From contig CM040103.1 in NCBI GenBank assembly GCA_022496805.1, positions 2,684,001 through 2,748,000 on the forward strand: a stretch of DNA of 64,000 bases. The letters run 5' to 3'. The position numbers were made by a program, and so were the translations under genes. How positions within the stretch are numbered: position 1 is the first letter of the stretch; each line of letters begins with the position of its first letter. Below the pieces are notes generated by a model. That model was given only the letters and a program-made list of their open reading frames with translations. It ran no database searches and was not told where the DNA came from. Source of the stretch: Pohlia nutans. Taxonomy: Eukaryota; Streptophyta; Bryopsida; Bryales; Mniaceae. Positions 34,333 through 46,897 of the stretch are shown here, in pieces.

Positions 34333-34435
34333 GCGCTACCAAGGGAGATGCCCAGGCAAGTAGTGCCCAATTCCACGCATGCACAATGATTTTTCCTGGG
34401 CATCTCCTTAGGGAACACCACCTTTTCTACTAGTG
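34333..34435. mobile_element. CACTA MITE, left end truncated
   Basis: Same family as 28242-28361, with a good right end CCACCTTTTCTACTAGTG. The left CACTA terminus is missing. Confidence 0.7.
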
Positions 34436-34440
34436 CAGGT

Positions 34441-34530
34441 GTTACCCAAGTAACACCCTAGTATCACCCAAGTATCACCCTAGTATCACCCTAGTATCAT
34501 CCAATTATCACCCAAGTATCACCCAAGTAT
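34441..34530 (+). repeat. 11-bp tandem repeat
   Basis: About eight copies of ACCCTAGTATC / ACCCAAGTATC start 5 bp after the CACTA MITE end. Confidence 0.9.
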
Positions 34531-35952
34531 CGTGAAAGAAGCTGGCTAACTGGGAAAATTGAAAAAAGAAAAAATCACTGATTCAGTAACTGACATTGCA
34601 AAACAAATGGAGAAAACAAAGGCATACTGTTTGGGCTTTCAATAAAGGGTTGTTGACTATAAAGCTGATCATAAATCAATAACACATCAAGTTCTGAATT
34701 TTGACTGAAAACCCTTGTGCCATTGGCCGTTCAAGCAGCAGCCTCCGCATTATGTGGTGTGGTCAAACCTGTGTTTTCAGGAACTCTGTCAATTCAACGT
34801 TAACCGTACGTGGAGGGCAGGGCAGCAGAAAAAAATTCCAAGAAAGCACTGTTGAGATTTCGGGAAATCATTTTTTGGAAAAAAATTATAGAAGAAAGGA
34901 ATTTTAATGAATATTTATTTAAATTCCATATGTCAATCCATATTTTGAAAATAAAATAAAAAATGACCTAAATGTGCCAAACTTGCCCTCCCCCTATGGT
35001 ATATATCAAAGGATACAAAAATATTGTGATTTGTTCTGCATTTCGCGTACCCCTCTAAAGAAAGTTATGTTGGTGGTCTTGTAAATTTTACTAGTTCTAA
35101 AGTAAAAAAAACTTTAAAAAACAATCACTTGAACACTATCCCTCCTCACGATCCTTGAGGGAAAAATAATCATAAAAATCTATTTTGTAATTGTGGGTAA
35201 TTTACAGTCAAATTTGTTTATTGTTGCCATTAATTTTACTTGAGGGCTAAGAAGATCACATGAAACACAGTACCGGAACAAATTGAATTCATCAAGTTAC
35301 TGGTAATTTAGTCAAACTTCTTTTGAAAAAAACAAAGACTGTCTACACTTTGTTTGCAGATTGGAAGGCTTCAGTAGCCTTCATGCCCACTACCTTTCCT
35401 TCATGCACTTTGCTCATAACTTGAACCTCCACGTGTCCACTTAGCTACTGAAGAAGTACTGTTGGATGTAGAATATTCCACACCATCTACAGTAGAGCCA
35501 AGGTAGAGACAATGCATGCTAGTGAATGTTATGCATGGGAGAATCTGGTGGGAGTTTCCTTCTGACTGTACAATTCCATCGTGCCGGCCAACAAATGGTA
35601 CGAATTGTCACCATCGTTTTGTCATGGATGATAACACCATCTAACAACCCTGCAACTGCCATTACCATATGGAAGCAAGACCCAGGTTGCAGTGAACGGA
35701 GTGAAGGAGCTTCAAAGCCACAATTCTCCCCCCTAAAAAATAAAAAATAAAAGAAAAGAGAGAGAACCAAAAAGAGGTTTAAATGTGCAAGAAAACAAAA
35801 GAACGCATGTGTTATCCAAAACAAAATTCACTTATCCTTAATCTCCTCCGGTAGTTTGAAGGGGTTCTCAACACACGACAAATGTAGAGTGCTAACTTCA
35901 AGAATTTGTTAAACAAGATTAAATATGTAGCTTTTGCATCTAGATGATCTTA
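34531..35952. other. Intergenic, no recognised gene
   Basis: The block CTGACATTGCAAAACAA at about 34591 repeats sequence at about 33781, with similar downstream text (GAAAACAAAGGCAT), so a piece of some 60-80 bp is duplicated. No gene. Confidence 0.35.
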
Positions 35953-36091
35953 CACTACAAGAAAACATGTCAGTTCTCATTTGGTGAGTGCAACTTGTCA
36001 CGTCAGACAAAGTTGAGTTTTGTCTTATATGACGAGTTATACTCATCAAGTGAGAAGTGACAACTAAGAAACGACTAGTTTTCTTGAAGTG
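35953..36091. mobile_element. CACTA MITE, 139 bp, TTA target duplication
   Basis: CACTACAAGAAAAC at the left and GTTTTCTTGAAGTG at the right, the classical plant CACTA terminus with one change. Flanked by TTA at 35950-35952 and 36092-36094. Confidence 0.88.
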
Positions 36092-36204
36092 TTATATCAA
36101 GGCACGTAGCAAAGTTGGCTATTGGTGGCTTGAAATTGTACAAAATTGAAGATTCTCGTACTATTATAAGAGCATCTTCAACAGTGTGATGATTGAATAT
36201 CTTA

Positions 36205-36396
36205 GGGCCTCCTTCCATGTGGGGATCGGTCGGGTGGAAGGCACTAGAAGACAAGAATTGAGGTCTCAAGAACCACCCATGCTCCACCCATTTTCGATAC
36301 AAATGAAATACATACTCTTGTCTTCACCCATTTCGGTAGAGCTTCCTCCTTTTGAGGACCGGCCACCCACACCAATCCCCACATGGAAGCTTGCCC
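36205..36396. mobile_element. PIF/Harbinger-like MITE, 192 bp, TTA target duplication
   Basis: Inverted ends GGGC...CTTCCATGTGGGGAT over about 35 bp with mismatches; TTA at 36202-36204 and 36397-36399. A different family from the 7133 group. Confidence 0.85.
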
Positions 36397-36399
36397 TTA

Positions 36400-36950
36400 G
36401 CTCCTCTACAATTTGAATGAAAAGCTTTTGATAAACGTTCAAAATATTCATTGCTCCTTTAAGTAAGCAATATTTGAAGGCCCAATAATTCCGTGGTTGA
36501 AAGCATATTTTAGTGAACTACAAAGGTGGAGCAAACAAAATACCTACTTCCTAAATTTAACAACGGTTTTTATTTTTATTATTTTATTTATTTATGATAT
36601 CGATGAAGTTTTTTCCACTGATGGAGATGGTCTTATTAAGTTACTCATTTGTCGGTGTCAAACTTAAGTGGATTGCTCATTACTTATGAATAATTGTAAC
36701 GTAGCTAATGTGAACTCATAAACTTGATTTTTATGATAACAAAAGTTTTGATACCTCGACAACCTACTTCTTGGTTGTTCTAAGGTAGAACCACTTAATT
36801 GTGTCACTCACCCAATTGTGACACTTTCTAGGAATGATCTTCATTTGAAAATGTATTTATATGAGGGTTAAAGATTACGATTTTCAAGTTAAGTGTCACA
36901 ATTAGGTACCCCTACCTTAAGTTGTATCATTAACAAGCAATTGCTTTGGA
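36400..36950. other. Intergenic, no gene
   Basis: AT-rich; nothing recognised. Confidence 0.4.
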
Positions 36951-38440
36951 TTAACCCCTAAATACCCACAACCCTCATCCGATTTGAAGAATTGCTAAGA
37001 TGCATTATAAAATTCAACTAAGATGGATACTTTGAACTTGGTGTATGAATAAAAGCTCTACATTATGAATGTTAGATTCTATCCTTATGGTTAGATCTAT
37101 GATGGCTATTACCAATAGTTTGTATAAATTTTGAAACTTAAAATTCAAACTTCTTTTGTAATTCAATTACAAATAAGATATTGACAATCTGTAAATGAAA
37201 GTTGTTGTGATGGGTTGAAATGTAGTACTCTAGGTCTAGTGGTTTTTGGACATTTTTTGGTTCCATTATTTTATGACTTGACTCTTTCAACAACACTTTT
37301 GAAATGCTTTAACCCCTAAAGGACCAGGACTGAATTCTTACAAAAAACCATGAAAAACGCAGCATTTGGAAGTTGCAGAAGAAATCATATGTTTTTTAGT
37401 TTTTTTCATCATTTAACCGTAAGATCTAATACCCAACTTGATTTTTCATGCGAGCACAAAATTTGAGAGCAAAATGACCATTAGATTCTTAGATTATAAG
37501 GATCAAAGTTGCAAAGGAAGATTTTTTGGGGTTCAATCCGGTGACAAATTTGAACTTTAGAAATTAATATCTTTTTTTTGAATGGGTTAGAAATTCATTG
37601 AATGGCAAGGCCATGTTAACAATTGAGTTAAGTCTTCAAATATAAAATCTTGTAAGAAAAAAGCTCATATTAATTTTTTCATAAAACAATTACTAGAAGT
37701 GGGTACAAAGTGAAAGGAAAAAGAAAATCATTAATAAGTTTGACATGGAATTCTAAAATGTCAATCTCAACGGTGAGAATGTTGTACTTGGAAATCTTCA
37801 CCCAGTGCCTTTTATTTCATTAAAAATTATTGAAAATTGAGTTCAAAAATGAGCATCAAAGTTTTTTTTGTCCAAACTGCCCAAAAAACAGATCTCATCA
37901 TAGCTTTTATCCCATTGCTCAAAATGGGTAGATTTAAAGCTTCATTTGTAGATAAAGATCAACCAATCATGAATCAAAAAAGAAATTTTGAAAAAGAGTA
38001 AAAAATTAAAAAATTCTTGCTGCCCGATCTCGCTTCAAAAACTTCAAATGCTTATAACTTTTGCAATACTCATCGGAATGACATGAAACGAAGTGCGACA
38101 TGTAGAGTGTAGTTTTTGGAAGCTACACTGAAATTTTCATTGAAATTTTTTAAAATATGAGGTTCCTGGAGGCTGCCCAAAAAGTGGAACGACCAGAATA
38201 TGGTCGCTCAAAAAATTAGGGGTTAAACAAAGATCTTAAAATTGTTTGGTGGATCATCGCAACATAAAATGAGACATAAAATTTCCACAAATCAACTCCT
38301 TTTTCATTGGTTTTCACATGCATAAAGCTAACTTCCCGTAAAATCTACATTAAAAAATCCACATGAAAAAAGTCCATCAGGGATGAGAAAATGTGGATGA
38401 AATTTGTACATTGTCCAACTGGGCAATTTAATAGGGTTAA
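36951..38440 (+). mobile_element. TTAA element family A, complete but split by a nested element
   Basis: Left end TTAACCCCTAAATACCCACA, right end ATAGGGTTAA at 38440. Removing the nested 37309-38226 insertion leaves about 576 bp, close to the 573 bp of the uninterrupted copy at 21691, and the sequence on both sides aligns with it in order. Confidence 0.85.
37309..38226. mobile_element. TTAA element nested in family A, 918 bp
   Basis: TTAACCCCTAAAGGACCAGG at the left and ATTAGGGGTTAA at the right, with a TTAA on each side duplicating the target in the host element. The subterminal GACCAGAATATGGTCG (38191-38206) resembles GACCACATTATGGTCACTGC of family B. Non-coding. Confidence 0.85.
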
Positions 38441-38840
38441 TGTTGTACAACTAATCACACATGAAAAAGGCCTTTGAGTGACTGAGAGATAAGATGATTA
38501 GAGCTCGAGCCGGTGGGTTCAACTACAAGACAAAAAACTGAGGTCACAACTTCCACCCATGCTCGGTGAGCACTGACATCAGATTTTTCATTTCATCCAC
38601 TCTCACTCCCATTGGTGGGCTATGTTTGGTTATTCTTCCGAAGTTTGCATGAAAGTGCGAGTGGAAGTGCTTTGTGCTATTTTCATTGGTGAAAAGCAAG
38701 ATGCAAGGACTAGCCCGACTCTACATGGAAGGAGGTCGTTCGTGATTTACCTCCCTTCACGAAACAAAAACACACTCATGACTAGGGTGATGAAATTTAT
38801 GATAAATGTGAAAGGATCGGTTGTTTTTAGTTCCTGACTG
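38441..38840. other. Spacer between two family A copies
   Basis: The 71-codon frame at 38622-38837 has no recognisable domain. Confidence 0.3.
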
Positions 38841-39952
38841 CCTAACCGTCCATTTTTAGACAATTTACAAATTTCATCCACGTTTTTTCCTCTGTCATGC
38901 ATTTTTTGTATCGAAAATGAATATTACAAATTTCTATGGCAAGATAGTTTCATGCATGTGTGATCCAATTAAAAAGGGGGATGATTTATGAAAAAATTAT
39001 CCTTCATTTCATGTTGCAATGATTCACCAAAAATTTGAATATTTTAGTATAGATTTAGGACATTGAAGATTTTAGTATAAATGTGCTCTTGAAACAATCA
39101 ACTCATAAAATTAAGCAACCAAAACATCTCCACTTAGAATATTACATTTCAATCTATTGCAAGAAATTTTATACACAAATTGTCAATATATTATTTGTAA
39201 TTGAAGCACAAAGTCGCCGATGGCACTGGTAGGGTTCGCTGTAAACCATAAATAAAAATCAGGAAATACTCAATTTAGCCATCAAGAATTCTAAAACACC
39301 ACTTTTGTCCTAGCTTTTATTGAACGCCAAGTCAAGTCACAAGTTCATTGTGTGGTGGTGTCACAAGTTCATTGTCAGGACGTTGGTTGATGGGAGGGAC
39401 TTGGATTTCGAAGTTAGATCTCGAATTGAAATGAGGGTGGTAGTGGTAGTAAGGAGACATTTGTGCCATTTGCGGAGATTTTTTTTTAGGAGATTTGTAC
39501 CATTTGTGGCAACTGACACCTCCATAAATCACTGAAATTATATGTTTATTTCACAAGATTAATTTGGGGCTACACTTTACATATAAAAAAGAAGGGCAAA
39601 AGATCGGTTCCTTTTATAAATAACTCTTCAAGTTCAAAACCAATGAACGGGGAGAACCGGCAGCTAGTGTAAGATGAGCCGGTTGATTTTCTAAAAAACC
39701 GATTGGTATTTAGAAGGAGCAAGCTAAAAACCAGGTGAAAAAGCTAAAAAAATTCTATTTTATATATTAAATAGAGAAAATAACCGGACTCCACACTTGA
39801 AAAACTGATTCAATCTTGGAATGAAAGGAAAGTAACCGGTAAAGCTCAAAAACTTCCCGGACTGTGTTCAAAACATCCTTCTTAATTGTATTTTAAATTC
39901 ATTTTTGCAAGACTACCGAATTTGGAGAGAGGTGAAGACGTTTAGGGGTTAA
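38841..39952 (-). mobile_element. TTAA element family A, inverted, rearranged
   Basis: The left end (CCTAACCGTCC near 38841) is the complement of the family A right end with TTAA lost; the right end GACGTTTAGGGGTTAA is intact. About 670 bp of unrelated sequence (about 39206-39878) replaces part of the interior. Confidence 0.7.
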
Positions 39953-40564
39953 TTTATTATATTTCTACATTAGCAAGTCTGTTCAAAAAACACGGTGGCT
40001 AGAAATTGCCCTGAAACCCTGCCTCCATCACATGTGGCTTTAAAATTAGAGTAGACGAAGAGTACGTGTCGCCTTGTGGTTGGTAAGTAATGGTCATTGT
40101 CAACAATAGCTGATGTGTTGCATTGCGTGGCAGCACAGCATTGGTGCAATAATTTCAGCTACTGTAAATGAAGTGTCCCACATGCCTTTTTGGCCTAAAG
40201 GGGTATATTCCTCACTTGTATGAACTTTTTATTTGTTTATTTGTTACTTTTTCATAACCAATAAAGGCCACGAACATGCTGTGAACTTTCACTGCATGTT
40301 GGTAACGTCCATCAATGCTTCTCCTCCTTATCTGCAATTCCCCAAACTGCTTGAAAAGCTGTTAAAACAATAAATCATCTGTGAGGAGCATTGGAAACGT
40401 GCTCTCTTCGTTCACATAGTGGTGTTTGTAATATGTTGTTGTGCAATGGGTATAAAGTGTTCATTTGTTCAGGAAAAAAAAAAAAAAAAAAAAACAGTCG
40501 TCAAATTTTTTCTATGAACTTTAATTTGATGATTGGAGTTTTGATTCTTCGTTCACACCAATGA
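39953..40564. other. Intergenic with a 21-nt A run
   Basis: An A run at about 40471-40491 could be a retroelement tail, but no target duplication was found. No gene. Confidence 0.35.
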
Positions 40565-40703
40565 GGGCCTCTTTACATTAGAGGCGAGAAGCCGTTAGGA
40601 GAGAAATTTCAACTAATGAGAAATTATTCTTCTCGGTTTTTAAACCTCCCATTGGCTTCGATTCTTCTCCTCACGGCTTCTTGCCTCTAGTGTAAAGAGG
40701 CCT
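40565..40703. mobile_element. Palindromic MITE, 139 bp, TGA duplication
   Basis: Left GGGCCTCTTTACATTAGAGG and right CCTCTAGTGTAAAGAGGCC pair, continuing inward (GAAGCCGT with ACGGCTTC). TGA at 40562-40564 and 40704-40706. Termini resemble the 7133 family (GGGCC[G/T]CTT.ACA) in miniature. Confidence 0.8.
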
Positions 40704-42137
40704 TGAGTCCCAAAAGGATCAGAGTTTTCATCTCTTTCCTCTTCTTTTTCTTATTCACAAGTTGTTATTTGCAATGGAATTCTTGTTGCATTTGATAGGG
40801 GACACATGGAGATTCTCCCATGGAAACTCGAGTGTGCATTAGGGAAGCTTCTCTTACATTTGCGTGGATGCAATGTTTGAATCTCATTGACAATACAATG
40901 CGTTGTGATTGATCGGAAAAAAAGAGTTAAAACTCATTTTCGCAACTTTCAAGTTCAAAAATCAGTTCTACCTTGTCACTTTCCTCTTGTGGAATTTTTC
41001 TCGATATTACAGACAACTCTAATTCTTGGATGGATTTAAACATGGGTGGATTTTCACTTGCTAGGCTATCCTTCCTCTTTTCTGGACATAAGGAGGAACT
41101 GAAGAATTAAGGTTTATCAATCATTGTTTACATTTTTATCAATCATTGATCATCGTAGGATAATAAATTCTTTCATGTGGGAATTAAGACAAAAACAACG
41201 GTTGTGATTGATACTCACAATGATCTTAATTGTTTTATTTGTTTACGAGTCACGACAATATTTAAAGGTTGATGAGGTGTCTGATCAATCTCCAACTTTG
41301 TTTTATTGTGATTTTAGAATAATCATAGAATCCACAAAAAGGAGATAAATCTCCTAGTATGATCGTTGCTCATGATTTCCTTTTTTCTATAGTATGATCA
41401 TCATCAAAGAGTTATTTGGCTCTCACGGCTTGAAATCCCTATTGATTAGCATTGATTGTCAATTGGTGAAGTTGACTAAATCACGCCTTCAAAGAAAGAA
41501 AGAAAACTCTAACTCCAACCAAAAAAACATCCTTTATTTTGATATAAGTTTAATTTGTTGATGTAAAACATTCAAAGTATAGAGTTTATCTCCAAAATAA
41601 TCTGTAATTCTCATTATCATTTGATCAATGTCATGATACTTTAAGGAAAAAAAAACTTAATGTGAACCAATTCTAATTAGAAAGAATTGAAACTAGTTTT
41701 TACTTTAGCTACTTTGTAAAGACAAATAGGGCTTTCTTTCAAGCAGAATTTAGCTAGTACAATTGTATGTTTTTATAAACACTTCTACGTGAGTCTAGTG
41801 TAATGAAATCCAACAATGCGCTTATGCTAATTTATAATTTATTAAACATGAACCAATAGGAAGGCTTGCCAATCATCAATGAATAGAAATACGATATTGT
41901 AAGCCATGTTGGTATGGTCCCTCTTCTACAATGTTGTAATAATAACATTCCTCCATATTAGAATGAATGCTTTATAATAGTGCTATAAACCTACAATTCA
42001 ACATTTCAAGTTTATGCATAAAAAACGGGATAAAAAGTACTATAGAAGAGAAATCAATCTAAAGCAACCAAATGATGTTATTAGTAGAAGCAAAATTCTG
42101 AAGTGTACATATGCATGCTTATTTGGAGTTTCAATGG
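40704..42137. other. AT-rich intergenic, no gene
   Basis: Nothing recognised. Confidence 0.4.
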
Positions 42138-42235
42138 CCCTTTGTTCAGTGGGCATGAGGTCATTAACATTACAAATGGATACTCTATTCACACCGGCCT
42201 CAAAAGAGGACCGGAGTTTCTATTTATTTCTCTAT
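42138..42235 (+). mobile_element. 3' body of the 5S-derived SINE family
   Basis: GTGGGCATGAGGTCATTAAC, TTCACACCGGCC and GACCGGAGTTTCTATTTAT follow the order of the 3' half of the SINE at 7715-7806. The 5S-like head is absent or not recognisable, so the copy is probably 5'-truncated or has another head. Confidence 0.65.
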
Positions 42236-42495
42236 ATGCTTATTTGGATAAAATCTTAAAAATATTGAATTAAAATCTCTTTAAATTGTCCCAAGTGATA
42301 GACATGTTGGCACTACGTATTAACTTGCTATGCAACCATCATACCAATAGTTCAATTCCTAATATATACAACCACTTGATTTCATGGAGAAATGAATTTC
42401 ATGCCATTTACAAGAGTGATGCCTTTGGCAAAAACTCCAATGCATGTTTTTTAGGGCTACTTTGCATATGAAGTTGAGCATGTTTTGATGTGTGA

Positions 42496-43690
42496 GGGCC
42501 GCTTCACACTATAGCCATACAAGTTGAAAGGGAATTCGTGGCCAGACTTTGTTGAGAGTCCAAAGGAATGAGTTGAAAATAGGTATTAAATATATAAATT
42601 GGACCCTTTAGCCGATCATAGTGGGCGATGGTATGGTTGGGGTACCCAAAAAGGTTGTCTTCGGGACAATTGCACTATGTGCTGGTGTGTCAAACAAACA
42701 TATTTTTTAATTTTAATAAAGTAAGACTTTATTAAATGTGATTTTAGTTTTCTACACTTATAACGTATCAAGGAAAAAAATTTGATTACAATCAAAGATT
42801 TTTAAGTAATTTTATTTGATTTTTTTGTTGAAAAAGTAAGTTATGTCCCAATCACCTAGAATCCCTGAAATCAAGCAAATGAAATATCTAAAAAAAATAT
42901 TTTAATATATTTTTTGAATATGACCTACATCTAATTGTGTAGAATACAAATTATTTATTTTATCATTAAAAAAATTAATGATTTGTGCACTATGTAGCTT
43001 GCAAATCCCAAAATTCAGCATTTTTTTACACATCTATGAATGGATCTAAAAAAATTAGTCTTTTTGATATAAACTCTTTGAACATATACATTTTGATTCC
43101 ATTGAGGTGCAGGATTTTATTTTTTTCATTTTAGGGTCTTTTAACTTGATCAAAATGAGCAAATTAGGCAAACTTTGGAGGTTTTAAACAAAAATAACCT
43201 AATTAGTGTGTCCAAAAAGTGATACCCCAAGCTTATTATTGCCCTAGTGTGAAACCTCCAAATGCCAATGTCAAAGTCCAAACCTTCAACCAAAATAGTT
43301 GAAAGCTCCATTTTAGAAGTACAAAGGCCAAGCCTTGGAGCTCTCAACTGAGACGGCCATAGTGTAAAGCTCCAAAGGCCAAATCTAAAGTCCAAGCATT
43401 AGATGGCTAAGCCTTTGTTAAAATTAAAATCCCATTAGTTTATCAAAAGAATTCGACCGCCTTTCGTCCATAGTTCAAATTCCTATTTTTGTTGAATCCA
43501 AATTCTGCATTTGAAAAGACATCATTTTAGAGCGAAATGGTCAAAAGGTGTTGTAATGTAGGCATTTTGGAAGGTGTCAGGTGTGAAGGGTCAAGAGTCC
43601 AAACATGATGGCATTTGGGCTTTCTTGCAACATGATTAGCGGGATTCCACATCCTCTCAACTTTCAGCCATTTTAATGTGAAGCGTCCCG
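42496..43690. mobile_element. PIF/Harbinger-like MITE, third copy, interrupted
   Basis: The left end GGGCCGCTTCACACTATAGC plus inner GACTTTGTTGAGAGTCCAAAG runs to about 42600. The rest (TTCGACCGCC..., GTAGGCATTTTGGA, TGTGAAGCGTCCC) resumes at about 43430 and ends near 43690. About 830 bp of AT-rich and related repeat sequence lies between. Confidence 0.65.
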
Positions 43691-44068
43691 GAGAGAATCT
43701 CAATCCTCACCTTTTAGTGGTCCAAACTTCAAAATCATCCCAAACCACTTTGCACCAAGACTTGAGGTTGATTTTTTAATTGAAAACGACAAGGTGCACA
43801 AGTCCAAAAATTCCGTGCACTCAAAATAAATGACCGATTCATGGGCTTTTTTGCAACATGATTGGTAGGATTCCATGTCCTCTCGACGTGCGGCTATTAA
43901 ATGTGAAGTGTCCCTAAGAGAGTCTCAATCCTCACCTTTCAGTGGTCCAAACCTCAAAATCATCCCAAACCACTTTACTCCAAGACTTGGAGCCGAATTT
44001 TTCAATTGAAAACGACCAGGTGTACAACTCCAAGAATTTGGTGCACCTACAATAAAAGACCGATTCGT
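43617..44068 (+). repeat. Tandem duplication, 226-bp period
   Basis: Units start at GGGCTTTCTTGCAACATGAT (43617) and GGGCTTTTTTGCAACATGAT (43843); a third GGGCTTT starts at 44069. Each unit includes the Harbinger-like right end and AATCTCAATCCTCACCTTT-like sequence. Confidence 0.85.
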
Positions 44069-45095
44069 GGGCTTTCAACCTGTTGCTTTCAGATGCAAAT
44101 ATTTTCTATTCATTAACAAAACACTTTTTCCAACGATCAAGTCGCTTAGATTGTTTGTAAATTTGAATAGCATTTTTTGGTCTTTTCCTTCTTTCATCCT
44201 CCTCTGTTTGTTTGGATCCAATGCTATTAGATATGGGAAAAATAGGTTGCATTATAATCTTATTATCTTAATTACTTTAGGCCGAACTTAAGGGTAAAAC
44301 ATATTTGGTTGAATCGAGCCCCCAAAAAACGACTTCTACTTCATACGTAAATACGTAAAGCGACCCTTAGCCGCAAGTTCAAACCACAACCTCTTTCAAA
44401 ATGAAATAAAATATAGAACTTGGGGGCTTTGGTTTTTGCCACCAAAACTATAACACCGATTGTGTGCTGCCCCAAAAGCATCCATTTAAAAAAAAACAGA
44501 CATTGTGTGCTGCCCCCAAGGAAAAAAAAGCACAATTAAATTCCGGTCAAAACAAAATCACAAAAGCCACCAGTGAGAGTTGACAATAGTGCAAAAGCTC
44601 CAATGATCCACGGTACCACCATCTTCTATTCTTCTATTCTAATTAAGTAGCACTCTACTAATAACTGTACAGCAAATCTCTGGTGGGATAATAAAATCTA
44701 AAAAATTAAAAAGCTCTAAATAAAACCAGGCAGCAGCCGGGAAAGGATCGTTCACTTCACATGGAATTGGGAAAGGGCAAATAGAATAACTTAATTTACG
44801 CTACTGTAGAATTTTTATGTTATTTGGGGATACTTTTTCAACAATTAAAGAATGAGGTTCCTTGGGGGGCAAGATGGAGGGGGAGCCCCTCCCGAGGAAG
44901 ATAAGATCAACGGTGCACAGTTGTCCTCGCCTGCATTGGATGCTTTTCCCTTGCCACGTGGAGGGTCAGATCGGAGTCCCACGTCCCACGTCCCCAAAGC
45001 TTCCGCTTGGGACTTGAGCGATTTGAGCTTTCCCCACGTCTCACGTTCCAAAAGCTCCAAATGAAAGATCCCGGCCAACAATTTCAACAAGTGCA
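44069..45095. other. Intergenic, no recognised gene
   Basis: A short inverted pair (CCTTGGGGG...CCCC and CACGTCCCACGTCCCC-type words) gives overlapping frames on both strands at 44845-45096, but there is no known domain. Confidence 0.3.
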
Positions 45096-45683
45096 TTAAC
45101 CCCTAAACGTCACAGCGTCCAGAAACTGGACGACGAATGATTTCAAAGCCTTCTCACGTTCTCATCAACGCTTGGATGATACTCATCCAATTTTTTGGAG
45201 ATTCTTCACCAAGTTGTTGTCCTATCTAATGGCTGGATTTAGTCATACTAGAGTACATATTTTTCTAAAATTACAAATGTAGAAGTATGTCAAGTCATTG
45301 ACCGAGCCAAAATTGCATTGACTCTAGTTCAAAGTGGAATCGTGAAAAATGAGGTCATAAATTTAAGAAACACAAAAATTTCAAAGTATCACCACGTTTA
45401 AGAGTATCTCATTTCAAACTCATTCCAACAAATTTTACTCAAAAAATATTGAAATTTAGTTTGTAATCGAATTTACAAGGAATTTTTAATTTTAACTTTC
45501 AAAATTTATAATTAAATATTGGTGATTGTATTAGTGAATGGAACCGTACGGATGGAATCTAAAATTCAAAATCTAGAACTTTCATTTGTATATCAATTCC
45601 AGAATATTCTTCTAAATAGTAATTTATAATGCTTTTTCTCAAATTGTCAATTCCAGGGACACCCTGGTACGTTAAGGGGTTAA
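45096..45683 (-). mobile_element. TTAA element, 588 bp, distant relative of family A
   Basis: Left TTAACCCCTAAACGTC, right ACGTTAAGGGGTTAA. The interior resembles family A in inverted orientation (ATATTGGTGATTGTATTAGT, ACCGTACGGATGGAATCTAA). Confidence 0.8.
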
Positions 45684-45975
45684 GGTCGAGGCACCTAAAA
45701 CCGATCACTTAAGCTATCTACACTATTTTTGGACCAGCCATTAATAGGGTGATCTTTTTCCTGGGTTGGAAGTTAGTTTTCGCGGAGAATGCAAATTTTT
45801 CCATGAATTATTTCCCAATATTGAAAGTTGTACAATTTTTCAAAGTGAAAAGTACTTCAGAACCCAAAACCGATCACATGCTCTAATGTACAAATGAGGT
45901 ACATCTTCCCTTTCAAAATCTAGAAATTAGGCCTGATCGGTTTTAGGTACCTGGTCGGCTTTAGGTGCCTCGACC

Positions 45976-46359
45976 TTAACCCTTAAATGTGAAGAGGGCA
46001 TGGATGGGGCAGCCCGGATGGCATCTAAAATTTTGGGGGAATTTTTTTTTTTTTTTCCTTTCCTTCTGCAAAAACGGCTCTGTAGTGCACTGCTGGCTAG
46101 CACTGCAACACTGTAGCGTTGCGGCACTGCTGAACTTCAGCTGCCCCAACCTCAAAACTTGTTCAATTTGATAACTTTAATTGCTTACCAACAATTTTGC
46201 AATCTCTCAAATGAGGCGAAAATTTGGAATTTAGATCGCTATTTCAGTAGCTTTCCAACGCACCAAGTCTCGCTTGATTTGGTTGAGAAAATCAACTTTT
46301 TTCTTCATTATTCTCTTTTAAATAAGCCCATGGGGCTTACCTTGACGTTTAAGAGTTAA
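45976..46359 (+). mobile_element. TTAA element family C, copy 1, 384 bp
   Basis: Left TTAACCCTTAAATGTGAAGA, right CTTGACGTTTAAGAGTTAA. The subterminal block AATAAGCCCATGGGGCTTAC is shared with copy 2. A 15-T run lies inside. Confidence 0.75.
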
Positions 46360-46362
46360 CCC

Positions 46363-46897
46363 TTAACCTATAAACGTCAAGAGGGTCCTAGACGGGCAAC
46401 CCTACTTAGGATTTTATTTTTATTTTAAAAAGAGCCCTTTGAGTAACGTGAACAACCAATGAGAATTTCTCAAATCTTCTATGAATAATGATCGGAGTGA
46501 ACATTGTTTCTGTTAAAAAAATATTAAAAATTCAATGAAATTTTTGCAATGCAATGAGCTACGCAATTTTGGAATTAAAATTTGTTAAACATAAAATTAA
46601 AAAAAATTAAAAAATAATAATACATTGTTGAAGAGCAATGGCTAGTGCTGGCAGTTTTGGTGTCCATTAAGATCTCAAGCTACCTGACTCCCTCCCCTCT
46701 TACTAATTCTATTTTCAATTTCTTTGAAATATACAATTTTACTACAACACGTGCATTTGCATTTTTAGCCAATTTAGCCTTGCACTTTCCATCACTTTTT
46801 CAAAGCACCAATTCATTTCAATTTTGGTTTAAGAAAAAAATCCACTTTTTTCTTAATTATTATCTCAAAACAAGCCCATGTGGCTTGCTTTAATATT
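46363..46897 (+). mobile_element. TTAA element family C, copy 2, head to tail with copy 1
   Basis: Left TTAACCTATAAACGTCAAGA starts 4 bp after copy 1 ends. The right end ATATTTAAGAGTT has lost its TTAA. The shared 3' block is ACAAGCCCATGTGGCTTGC. Confidence 0.7.

Noticed and set aside
34441..34530. CRISPR-like regularly spaced repeats
   Set aside because: A simple 11-bp tandem repeat without spacers, in a eukaryotic nuclear sequence.
40471..40491. A run as a retroelement tail
   Set aside because: No flanking duplication or element body could be defined.
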